Position numbers and translations under genes: made by a program
The notes under the pieces: generated by a model
The model's database searches: none
What the model was told of the DNA's origin: nothing
Seen by the model: the letters and a program-made list of their open reading frames with translations, nothing else
In this document: piece by piece, positions 1 through 6,973 of the stretch
Numbering within the stretch: the stretch's first letter is position 1
Layout of the letters: every line of letters starts with the position of its first letter
DNA from: Thermoanaerobaculia bacterium
Lineage (GTDB): Bacteria; Acidobacteriota; Thermoanaerobaculia; Gp7-AA8
Assembly: GCA_023700825.1 (NCBI GenBank)
Contig: JAMPYE010000224.1
Span: forward strand, 1-6,973
Direction of reading: 5' to 3'
DNA length: 6,973 nucleotides

Positions 1-5
1 CGCGC

Positions 6-21
6 GCGACGCTGCCGTCGC
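6..21 (-). terminator. Possible weak terminator hairpin downstream of acs
   Basis: A perfect 6-bp inverted repeat (GCGACG, four-base loop, CGTCGC) lies about 60 nt beyond the acs stop codon in the direction of acs transcription. No T-run follows it on the minus strand, so it would be an atypical intrinsic terminator at best. In a GC-rich region a 6-bp stem can arise by chance. The remaining bases between it and acs show no gene I can support. Confidence 0.22.
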
Positions 22-79
22 TAAGCCTCTCTCCAGTCTCAGTTCCATACTCCGCGTCCCGCGCTTCGCCCTTCGCGTT

Positions 80-2020
<1,941 letters not shown>

Positions 2021-2119
2021 CTGGGTATTCTCCTTTCCCGATCGGGTCGCTTCCGGAATCTCTGTGGCATCTGACCACGGGGCGTATGACGCGCACGCCC
2101 TGCTCGAGTGAGCGGGACA

Positions 2120-2147
2120 AGTATAGCCACGTGAGCCGCGTCGTCAT
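2120..2147 (-). promoter_or_regulatory. Predicted sigma-70-type promoter of acs
   Basis: On the minus strand a TATACT hexamer (2120-2125; five of six bases match TATAAT) lies 16 bp downstream of ATGACG (2142-2147; four of six match TTGACA). This predicts a start near 2113, a G on the coding strand, and a leader of about 93 nt before the acs ATG. It is the best -10 match in the divergent region. The weak -35 element suits a promoter that needs an activator. No comparably good promoter was found for the rightward gene. Confidence 0.45.
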
Positions 2148-2162
2148 CCGGTGTCGCCAGAA

Positions 2163-2191
2163 TCACACATCAATGTGTGACTGTAGTCACG
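2163..2191. promoter_or_regulatory. CRP/FNR-type operator cluster (three alternating half-sites)
   Basis: Two overlapping inverted repeats share a half-site. The first is a perfect 8-bp repeat, TCACACAT then CA then ATGTGTGA (2163-2180). The second is GTGAC-TGTA-GTCAC (2177-2190); read as TGTGA-N6-TCACG (2176-2191) it matches nine of ten bases of the E. coli CRP core TGTGA-N6-TCACA. Its centre, 2183.5, is about -70.5 from the predicted acs start, a position used by class I CRP activators. The first repeat has the half-sites in the opposite order (TCACA then TGTGA), so it is not itself a CRP consensus. The site could also serve the rightward CBS/DUF294 gene. The binding protein is not encoded in this window: the neighbouring CNB-domain protein has no recognisable DNA-binding domain. 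Confidence 0.45.
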
Positions 2192-2304
2192 TCCGCGGCT
2201 CTCTCCCCTCTCTAGTCTGAATCGCGTTCGCCTCGAAGCCGTCGTCTTTCCATCACGGCACGAACGAACGGCTACGCGGTGCGTCGACAGGCTGCTGCAA
2301 ATCG

Positions 2305-2311
2305 GGAGGAG
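2305..2311 (+). promoter_or_regulatory. Ribosome binding site that decides the start of the CBS/DUF294 gene
   Basis: The GGAGG core (2305-2309), read onward as AGGAG to 2311, abuts the in-frame GTG at 2311, leaving no usable spacer for that codon. The next in-frame start, ATG at 2323, lies 11-13 nt downstream, slightly long but workable. I therefore prefer 2323; the GTG start would add only four residues (MNPG). Confidence 0.55.
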
Positions 2312-2322
2312 TGAACCCCGGG

Positions 2323-4131
2323 ATGGAGCCGATCGAGTTTCTCGCGCAGACCCCGCCGTTCGACCTGCTCGACGGCGAGCGTATCCGCCTCGTCGAGCGC
2401 TCGCTCGAGATCGCCTACGTCCCGCGCGGAGAGATGATCCTCCGCCGCACCGACCCGCAGAACGACCGCCTCTTCCTCATCCGCAAGGGAGCGGTGCGCC
2501 TCGAGCGCGACCGCCGGCTCGTGCAAATGCTCGAGGAAGGTGACCTGTTCGGCTATCCCTCCCTGCTCAGCGGAACGTCTCCCACCGTCGACGTCGTCGC
2601 CGAGGAGGACTCACTTCTCTATCGGGTGCCGAAGACGACGTTCGACCGGCTGATGGAGGTCAAACCGTTCGGCGAGTACTTCCTCGCCGAGCTGGCCGGC
2701 CGGATTCGCGCGACGATCAACGGCGACCAGGTCGCGCTCACCGGCAGCCTCTCCACGCAGACGGGAAGCCTCGTCACGAGGCCTGCAATCTTCGTCCGGC
2801 CCGACACGCCGATCGTCGAGGCGGCGCGCGTCATGACGCGGGAGCGCATCAGCTCGATCCTCGTCGAGAGCGAGCCGCTTGGAATCCTCACCGACCGCGA
2901 CCTCCGAAGCCGCGTGATCGCCGAGCACGGCGATGCGCAGGCTCCCGTCACCACGGTGATGAGCCAGCCCGTCGCCACCGTCCACGCGCGCGCGTCGCTC
3001 TTCGAGGCGCTCGTGATCATGCTCGAGAACAAGATTCACCACCTGCCGGTCCGCGACGACGACGGCCGGATCTCCGGCGTCATCACCGACACCGACCTGC
3101 TCCGCCACCAGCTCAAGAGCCCACTCCACATGCTGCAGGTGCTCGACCGGCTCGCCGATCCCGCGGAGTTCAGAAACTACGCCGACGAGATGGGCGCGAT
3201 GGTCGACGTCCTCTTCCAGGGAAACCTCGACGTGCTCGAGATCGGACGAATCGTCGCAAGCCTCAACGACGCGGCGGCAAAGCGGATCCTCCGGTTCGTC
3301 GAGCAGAAGCTCGGCCCCCCTCCCTGCCCATACGCCTGGATCGTGTTCGGCTCCGAGGGGCGGATGGAGCAGGCGCTGCTCACCGACCAGGACAACGCGC
3401 TCGTCCACGCCGACGAAGGCGAGGACGCGACGCGCTACTTTTCGCAACTTGCCACCGAGGTGGTCGCGGGACTCGAAAAGCTCGGCATCCCGCGCTGCCC
3501 GGGCGGGTTCATGGCAACGCGCTGGTCGATGCCCGTTTCCACCTGGAAGCGCCAGTTCTCGAACTGGATCGAGACGCCCGACTCCACCGCGCTCATCGAG
3601 GCCGCGAACTTCTTCGACTTCCGGCGCGTGCACGGCTCGCTCGACCTCGGCGAGCTCGACGAGATCATCCTCGCCGCCGGACGCCACCGCCTCTTCCTCG
3701 GCAGGATGGCGAAGAATGCGACCGAGTTCAGCCCGCCGTTAGGCCTGTTCCGCCGGATCCGCGAGCAGGAGAGCGGAGTCGACCTCAAGAAAGGGGGCAT
3801 CATCCCGATCGTCGCGATCGGCCGGATGTACGCGCTCGAGCTCGGAATCCTGGGTCGGGGAACGGTCGAGCGCCTCGCGGAAGCCTCCGCCTCCGCGGGC
3901 GGACTCAGCACGGACGGCGCCGAGGTGCTTCGGGAGTCGTTCCGCTTCCTCCTCCACCTCCGGTTGCGCGAACAGCTCCGCGCGCGCCGCGAGGGCGACA
4001 GGATCGACAACTCCGTCAAGCTCGACGCGCTCGCTTCGATCGAACGCAGACATCTGAAGGACGCTTTCGTCGCCATTGCGGAATTCCAGGACTCGATGGC
4101 ATTGCGCTATGGCACGAACTTCATTTCCTGA
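2323..4131 (+). CDS. CNB-CBS-CBS-DUF294 putative nucleotidyltransferase (signal transduction)
   Basis: Soluble protein of 602 residues, numbered from the ATG at 2323. Domains in order: a cyclic-nucleotide-binding-like beta fold at about 5-130; two CBS domains at about 150-200 and 209-261; a GlnD-like DUF294 nucleotidyltransferase at about 280-430; and a helical DUF294 C-terminal domain at about 450-590. The nucleotidyltransferase signature is intact: FGSEGR at 342-347, E349 and TDQDN at 354-358, with D355 and D357 as the metal-binding pair. Both CBS domains keep the TxxD ribose/phosphate motif (T190-D193 and T255-D258), which in characterised CBS pairs binds adenine nucleotides. The CNB phosphate cassette looks degenerate: the positions of the cAMP-contacting Glu and Arg of CRP are Y78 and T88. 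No membrane segment or helix-turn-helix was seen. Its stop overlaps the Shine-Dalgarno site of the exonuclease gene, so the two are probably cotranscribed. The substrate and target are unknown; a role in acetate control is inferred from the neighbours only. Confidence 0.92.
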   Translation: MEPIEFLAQTPPFDLLDGERIRLVERSLEIAYVPRGEMILRRTDPQNDRLFLIRKGAVRLERDRRLVQMLEEGDLFGYPSLLSGTSPTVDVVAEEDSLLYRVPKTTFDRLMEVKPFGEYFLAELAGRIRATINGDQVALTGSLSTQTGSLVTRPAIFVRPDTPIVEAARVMTRERISSILVESEPLGILTDRDLRSRVIAEHGDAQAPVTTVMSQPVATVHARASLFEALVIMLENKIHHLPVRDDDGRISGVITDTDLLRHQLKSPLHMLQVLDRLADPAEFRNYADEMGAMVDVLFQGNLDVLEIGRIVASLNDAAAKRILRFVEQKLGPPPCPYAWIVFGSEGRMEQALLTDQDNALVHADEGEDATRYFSQLATEVVAGLEKLGIPRCPGGFMATRWSMPVSTWKRQFSNWIETPDSTALIEAANFFDFRRVHGSLDLGELDEIILAAGRHRLFLGRMAKNATEFSPPLGLFRRIREQESGVDLKKGGIIPIVAIGRMYALELGILGRGTVERLAEASASAGGLSTDGAEVLRESFRFLLHLRLREQLRARREGDRIDNSVKLDALASIERRHLKDAFVAIAEFQDSMALRYGTNFIS

Positions 4132-4139
4132 AGGAGACG

Positions 4140-4751
4140 ATGGTGTTCTTCTTCAGATCGAAACCCTGGCAGGAGATCGAGTACTGGGCGCTCGACCTCG
4201 AGACCAGCGGCCTCGACTCGCGTCGGGACCAGATCCTCTCCGTCGGAATGGTCCCGCTCCGCGGCGGCGTGATCCACTGGGGCGACCACTACTACAGCCT
4301 CGTCCGTCCGGAAGCGTGGGACGGGCTGACGGGCGACGCCGTTCGCGTGCACCACATCCTCCCCGAAGAGCTGAGAGACGCGCCGCTGCTGACCGCGGTC
4401 CTGCTCGAGATCGACATGCGACTCTCCGGCGGCGCGTCGCTGGTGCTGCATCACGCGGAGTTCGACCTGGGGTTTCTGAGGAAGGCGTACACCAGACTCG
4501 GCCGCGCCTGGCCCCGGCCATCGGTAGTCGACACGCAGGTCCTGGTATCGCGCTACGAAGAGCGCCAGCAGCGGCTCTCGCCTTACGCGCTGCCTGTGAG
4601 GAAGTCGCTTTCCGAGCTCGTGCAGCTCTTCAATCTCGCGCCCTACACCTCGCATCACGCGCTCGGCGACGCTCTCGCGACGGCCGAGCTCTTCCTCGCG
4701 CTCCGCGCGAGGCTGGAACTGACGTCGTTCCGGCAGGTGAGGACAGGCTGA
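4140..4751 (+). CDS. DEDDh-family 3'-5' exonuclease (DnaQ/PolC epsilon-like)
   Basis: A 203-residue protein made almost wholly of one DnaQ-type exonuclease domain. All five catalytic residues are visible: D19 and E21 in DLETSGLD (Exo I), D109 in HHAEFD (Exo II), and H172 and D177 in HHALGDA (Exo III). This is the DEDDh pattern, which hydrolyses nucleic acid 3' ends with two metal ions. A YxSLVRPE-like segment (51-58) and VHHILPEEL (70-78) are also typical of epsilon-like proteins. No polymerase, helicase or BRCT domain is attached, so it is a stand-alone enzyme and probably not the replicative proofreading subunit. The ATG follows AAGGAG (4131-4136), which overlaps the preceding TGA, only 8 nt after the CBS/DUF294 gene, implying one transcript and coupled translation. 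A GTG one codon later is an alternative start with a longer spacer. Whether it acts on DNA, RNA or a small nucleotide cannot be told from sequence. Confidence 0.92.
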   Translation: MVFFFRSKPWQEIEYWALDLETSGLDSRRDQILSVGMVPLRGGVIHWGDHYYSLVRPEAWDGLTGDAVRVHHILPEELRDAPLLTAVLLEIDMRLSGGASLVLHHAEFDLGFLRKAYTRLGRAWPRPSVVDTQVLVSRYEERQQRLSPYALPVRKSLSELVQLFNLAPYTSHHALGDALATAELFLALRARLELTSFRQVRTG

Positions 4752-4831
4752 TGGTCGCGACGCCCCACGCAGGTATCGCCGGACGGTCCGGCCCGGAACT
4801 CGAGAACGAGGTCACGGAGACGGGAGCCTGA
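4751..4831 (+). CDS. Possible 26-codon ORF overlapping the exonuclease stop
   Basis: The ATG overlaps the exonuclease TGA (TGATG at 4749-4753), the classical arrangement for translational coupling, with a GTGAGG element about 8 nt upstream. It encodes MVATPHAGIAGRSGPELENE followed by VTETGA: no membrane segment, no known motif and no codon run typical of an attenuation leader. Its stop lies in the loop of the hairpin at 4816-4845. It may be a chance reading frame in GC-rich DNA, so confidence is low. Confidence 0.18.
   Translation: MVATPHAGIAGRSGPELENEVTETGA
4778..4792. repeat. Short perfect inverted repeat upstream of the porin gene
   Basis: GCCGGAC and GTCCGGC flank a single central G: seven-base arms with a one-base centre. 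As RNA it would have to open to a four-pair stem with a seven-base loop; as DNA it resembles a dimer operator. It sits about 100 bp upstream of the porin ATG. GC-rich sequence makes chance occurrence quite likely. Confidence 0.25.
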
Positions 4832-4845
4832 CGCGCTCCGTCTCC
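4816..4845 (+). terminator. Bulged GC-rich hairpin between exonuclease and porin genes
   Basis: GGAGACGGGAGC (4816-4827) pairs with GCTCCGTCTCC (4835-4845), giving 11 base pairs with one bulged G and a seven-base loop. It is the strongest secondary structure in the gap and marks the likely boundary between the CBS/DUF294-exonuclease unit and the porin gene. No T-tract follows, so it may be an atypical terminator, an mRNA-stabilising 3' end or a regulatory leader element. Confidence 0.4.
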
Positions 4846-4890
4846 AGACGATCAACGGACAGCAGTCACAGATCTCTGAGGAGGCCAGGA

Positions 4891-6081
4891 ATGCGTTTGG
4901 GAATTCAGCTTAGAGTGCCGCTTCTGTTTGCCTGCGCCCTGTTCGCCGCGACCGGCGTCGTGGCGCAGAACGTCACGGTGGGAGACGACGAGTCGCTCAG
5001 CATCAAGGGCTTCATCAACGTCTCCCTCTTCGCGCAGGACCAGAAGTTCTCCTTCGGTAACGGCACGAACGCCGAGTTTCCCGCGCCGCCGGAAGCGGAG
5101 ACCGACCCCTGGATCCTCGACGGCGACGTGCGCAACACGCGACTGACGCTCGCCTGGGGCGGGCCGAAGCTCGAGAACGACTACAAGATCAACGGCGTCG
5201 TCGAGATCGACTTCCATGGCGGCTTCAACGGCACGAGTGCCTTCGCCGACGAGCAGGCGACGCCCCGCATGCGCCTTGCCTACGTCGACCTGGTCAAAGG
5301 CAAGACGACGTGGCGCTTCGGCCAGGCCTGGTCGCCGGTGTTCGGCAACATCCCCGCGTCGTACTCGCACGTCGCCTTTCCTCTCGGCTACGGCGGCGGC
5401 GGCGTCATCGGCTGGCGCTTTCCGGGCGTGTTCGTGTATCGCGATACAACCGGCGCCGACTCGAAGATCAAGACGAAGCTGACGGCCGGCATCATGAGTG
5501 GCTCGTGGAACGGCCCGGGCGACGTCACCAGCTCCGGAAGCGCCGGCGAGGCGTCGTTCGGGCCCCAGGTCGAAGTGCGCTACGACTGGGAAGCGAAGAA
5601 CTGGAGCCTCTACGCCGCCGGCCATTACGACCAGAAGGATCTCAGCGGCGCCGGCGTCGAGACGCCCGACGACTCGCTGGACGGCACGGCGATCGAAGTC
5701 GGCGCGAAGTGGCGAAAGGGAGCGTTCTCGGTTCAGGGCAACGCCTACCAGGGGACTGCGGTGGCCCACATCTTCGGAAACATCACCCAGTTCGGCGACG
5801 TCAGCGGCTGGGGCGGATGGATGCAGCTCGGCTACGACTTCAACAAGCGCTGGACCGGATACGTCTACTACGGCGTCGACGACCCCGACGACGACGACGT
5901 CTTCGAGTCGATCGGATCCGCGGGGCGCACCCACAACGAGATGTACGTGCTCTCGCTCATGTACAACGTCGGCCGCTACGGCTTCAACGCCGAGTGGCTG
6001 CACGACACGCTGGAGTCGGGCCGCGCCGCCACGGAGACCGACGGCAACCAGATCGCGGCCAGCGTCATCTACAAGTTCTGA
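4891..6081 (+). CDS. Outer-membrane porin, DcaP-like beta-barrel
   Basis: A 396-residue exported protein. Residues 1-25 form a signal peptide: a basic n-region (R2, R8), a hydrophobic core at about 10-24, and a likely cleavage after VVA before QN. The rest is rich in alternating polar/hydrophobic segments, Gly and aromatics, and ends in SVIYKF, with the C-terminal Phe recognised by the barrel-assembly machinery. NTRLTLAWGGPK (82-93), VVEIDFHGG (103-111), RMRLAYVDL (126-134) and FGQAWSPVF (143-151) resemble the strand pattern of DcaP-type porins (TRLG, EIDF, RLRHAYV, GQTWS). It presumably admits small anionic solutes; with yjcH-actP and acs beside it, acetate or another short carboxylate is an inferred substrate. 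An acidic run, DDPDDDD (330-336), probably lies in a loop. The start is well supported: GAGGAGG (4878-4884) lies six bases before the ATG. No clear promoter was found in the 139-nt gap upstream. A stem-loop follows the stop. Confidence 0.8.
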   Translation: MRLGIQLRVPLLFACALFAATGVVAQNVTVGDDESLSIKGFINVSLFAQDQKFSFGNGTNAEFPAPPEAETDPWILDGDVRNTRLTLAWGGPKLENDYKINGVVEIDFHGGFNGTSAFADEQATPRMRLAYVDLVKGKTTWRFGQAWSPVFGNIPASYSHVAFPLGYGGGGVIGWRFPGVFVYRDTTGADSKIKTKLTAGIMSGSWNGPGDVTSSGSAGEASFGPQVEVRYDWEAKNWSLYAAGHYDQKDLSGAGVETPDDSLDGTAIEVGAKWRKGAFSVQGNAYQGTAVAHIFGNITQFGDVSGWGGWMQLGYDFNKRWTGYVYYGVDDPDDDDVFESIGSAGRTHNEMYVLSLMYNVGRYGFNAEWLHDTLESGRAATETDGNQIAASVIYKF

Positions 6082-6088
6082 ATTCTCA

Positions 6089-6108
6089 CCGGGGGCTCCG
6101 GCCCCCGG
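6089..6108 (+). terminator. GC stem-loop with UNCG-type tetraloop after the porin gene
   Basis: A perfect 8-bp stem, CCGGGGGC and GCCCCCGG, closes the loop TCCG. C(UCCG)G belongs to the exceptionally stable UNCG tetraloop class. It begins 7 nt after the porin stop. No T-run follows, so it may act as a partial terminator or as a 3' barrier to exonucleases, lowering yjcH-actP expression relative to porin. Its position between two functionally linked genes supports a processing or attenuation role. Confidence 0.55.
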
Positions 6109-6229
6109 GACCGCATCGACTCGAAACCGCGAGATTCAACCCGTCACGAGACATGGATGACTGCGTGGAGGACAGGACGACCACAGTGCGGGGATTGCTT
6201 CCTGCTTGAGTTGTTTCACGAGCTGTCAG

Positions 6230-6235
6230 AAGGAG
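6230..6235 (+). promoter_or_regulatory. Ribosome binding site setting the GTG start of yjcH
   Basis: AAGGAG is separated by six bases from the GTG at 6242, an ideal spacing. An in-frame ATG at 6206 would add twelve residues (MSCFTSCQKETS), has no comparable site upstream, and would place this AAGGAG inside the coding sequence. The GTG is therefore the preferred start. Confidence 0.75.
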
Positions 6236-6241
6236 ACTAGC

Positions 6242-6544
6242 GTGGCTACCGATATCGAAAGGCTGTTGAGCTCGGATCGTTTCAAGAAGCTGGTGCGGGT
6301 CCGCTGGACGGTCAGCATCACCCTTCTCGTGCTGCTGTTCATCCTTTACTACGGCTACATCCTCATCGTGGCCGAGGGCAAGGAGTTCCTCGTCCAGAAG
6401 ATCGGCGTTCACACGAACTACGGCATCGTCCTCGGCATCGGCACGATCGTCGGGGCCTGGATCCTGACGATCATCTACGTCGTGTGGGCCAACACGATCT
6501 ACGACAAGGAAGTCAAAGGCATCAAGGACGAATTTCTCAAATAA
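6242..6544 (+). CDS. yjcH: DUF485 small inner-membrane protein, YjcH-like
   Basis: A 100-residue protein with two membrane segments, at about 23-44 and 60-82. The N-terminal FKKLVRVRW (14-22) corresponds to the F-x-E-LV-xx-R-x-R pattern of DUF485, and the IYVVWANTIYD stretch (78-88) matches the conserved Y-x-x-x-AN-x-x-D/FD end of the family. Length and topology match E. coli YjcH (104 residues), encoded between acs and actP. The family's biochemical function is not established; its consistent pairing with ActP-type symporters suggests an accessory role. It is spaced 14 nt from the symporter gene and almost surely cotranscribed with it. Starts with GTG. Confidence 0.9.
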   Translation: MATDIERLLSSDRFKKLVRVRWTVSITLLVLLFILYYGYILIVAEGKEFLVQKIGVHTNYGIVLGIGTIVGAWILTIIYVVWANTIYDKEVKGIKDEFLK

Positions 6545-6558
6545 CCGGTGGAGGGATC

Positions 6559-6973
6559 ATGATTGCCATTTCCAGTCTGGCTCAAAGCGTCGTCGCTCAA
6601 ACTCCGCCGGCTCTCGCAGAGGCGGCATCTTCGGCCGGCGTGACGACCTCGTTAGGTCAGGTCACGGCGACCTCGATCATCTTCTTCGTGGTCTTCATCT
6701 CGCTCACCCTGTACATCACCTACTGGGCGGCGAAAAAGACCAAGACCGCGGCCGAGTTCTACGCGGCCGGGCGCTCCATCACCGGCTTCCAGAACGGCGT
6801 CGCCCTGGCCGGCGACTACATGTCCGCCGCATCGTTCCTCGGCATCGCCGGCATGGTCTCGCTCAAAGGCTATGACGGGATGATCTACGCGACCGGCTGG
6901 CTCGTCGGCTGGCCCGCGCTCATGTACCTGCTCGCCGAGCCTCTGCGCAACCTCGGCAAGTACACGTTCGCCG
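6559..6973 (+). CDS. actP: Cation/acetate symporter ActP, sodium:solute symporter family (5' part)
   Basis: The reading frame runs off the right edge after 138 codons; full-length E. coli ActP has 549 residues. ActP imports acetate and related short carboxylates with a cation across the inner membrane. The visible part aligns closely with ActP: ITYWAAKKTKTAAEFYAAGR (53-72), ITGFQNGVALAGDYMSAASF (74-93), GYDGMIYATGWLVGWP (104-119) and LRNLGKYTFA (129-138). Membrane segments are at about 38-57, 78-100 and 107-127. The first 35 residues are mildly hydrophobic with no basic n-region, so they do not look like a standard signal peptide, whereas E. coli ActP starts with one. GGAGGG (6550-6555) lies three bases before the ATG. 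The gene follows yjcH by 14 nt, as in E. coli. Confidence 0.95.
   Translation, partial: MIAISSLAQSVVAQTPPALAEAASSAGVTTSLGQVTATSIIFFVVFISLTLYITYWAAKKTKTAAEFYAAGRSITGFQNGVALAGDYMSAASFLGIAGMVSLKGYDGMIYATGWLVGWPALMYLLAEPLRNLGKYTFA

Noticed and set aside
1..24. Possible last codons of a plus-strand gene ending in TAA at 22-24
   Set aside because: Seven codons, mostly Arg, are too few to support a coding call.
2128..2133. CACGTG palindrome upstream of acs
   Set aside because: A six-base palindrome lying in the spacer of the predicted promoter is expected by chance, and no bacterial regulator is implied.
2611..3687. 358-codon minus-strand frame opposite the CBS/DUF294 gene
   Set aside because: Antisense shadow, with composition typical of reversed GC-rich coding DNA.
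4109..4124. TGGCAC resembling a sigma-54 -24 element ahead of the exonuclease gene
   Set aside because: The GC of the -12 element is absent at the required spacing, and the site lies within the end of the CBS/DUF294 coding sequence.
4076..4831. 251-codon frame across the exonuclease gene
   Set aside because: Arg/Ala-rich shadow of the exonuclease. Only its last 26 codons, from an ATG overlapping the exonuclease stop, were kept, as a low-confidence separate ORF.
4852..6003. 383-codon minus-strand frame opposite the porin gene
   Set aside because: The porin has a signal peptide, good Shine-Dalgarno site and barrel features; the antisense frame is Val/Asp/Arg-rich with no recognisable domain.
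5310..6209. 299-codon plus-strand frame overlapping the porin
   Set aside because: Arg-rich out-of-frame reading of the porin, running into the following intergenic stem-loop.
6206..6241. Upstream ATG start for yjcH adding twelve residues
   Set aside because: The ideal AAGGAG-to-GTG spacing at 6230-6242 and the fit to DUF485 length favour the GTG start.

Overview
The window comes from a GC-rich Gram-negative (diderm) bacterium. Most third codon positions are G or C, the Shine-Dalgarno sites are strong (GGAGG, AAGGAG), and one gene encodes an exported beta-barrel with a C-terminal phenylalanine. The style would fit Acidobacteriota, Gemmatimonadota or a GC-rich proteobacterial lineage, but nothing here fixes the phylum. 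No tRNA, rRNA, insertion sequence, integrase or CRISPR array was seen. This looks like a chromosomal metabolic locus, not a mobile region.

Layout. (1) 80-2020, minus strand: acs, AMP-forming acetyl-CoA synthetase, complete. (2) 2021-2322: a divergent regulatory region with a plausible acs promoter and, about 70 bp upstream of its predicted start point, a cluster of CRP-like half-sites. (3) 2323-4131, plus strand: a multidomain protein (cyclic-nucleotide-binding fold, two CBS domains, DUF294 nucleotidyltransferase, DUF294 C-terminal domain). (4) 4140-4751: a DEDDh 3'-5' exonuclease, spaced as in an operon. (5) 4752-4890: a gap holding two inverted repeats and a possible 26-codon ORF. (6) 4891-6081: a DcaP-like outer-membrane porin. 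(7) 6082-6241: a gap with a GC-rich stem-loop carrying a UNCG-type loop. (8) 6242-6544: a YjcH/DUF485 small membrane protein. (9) 6559 to the right edge: the first 138 codons of ActP, a cation/acetate symporter.

Together the recognisable genes suggest an acetate (short carboxylate) uptake and activation module: a porin for the outer membrane, YjcH/ActP for the inner membrane, and Acs to make acetyl-CoA from acetate, ATP and CoA. E. coli has acs-yjcH-actP as one operon; here acs is divergent and a porin precedes yjcH. The least understood part is the pair between them. The CBS/DUF294 protein keeps its nucleotidyltransferase catalytic motif and both CBS ligand motifs but lacks the canonical cAMP-contact residues, and it is followed 8 nt later by an exonuclease with all five catalytic residues. 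Its proposed role as an adenylate-responsive regulator of acetate use is inference.
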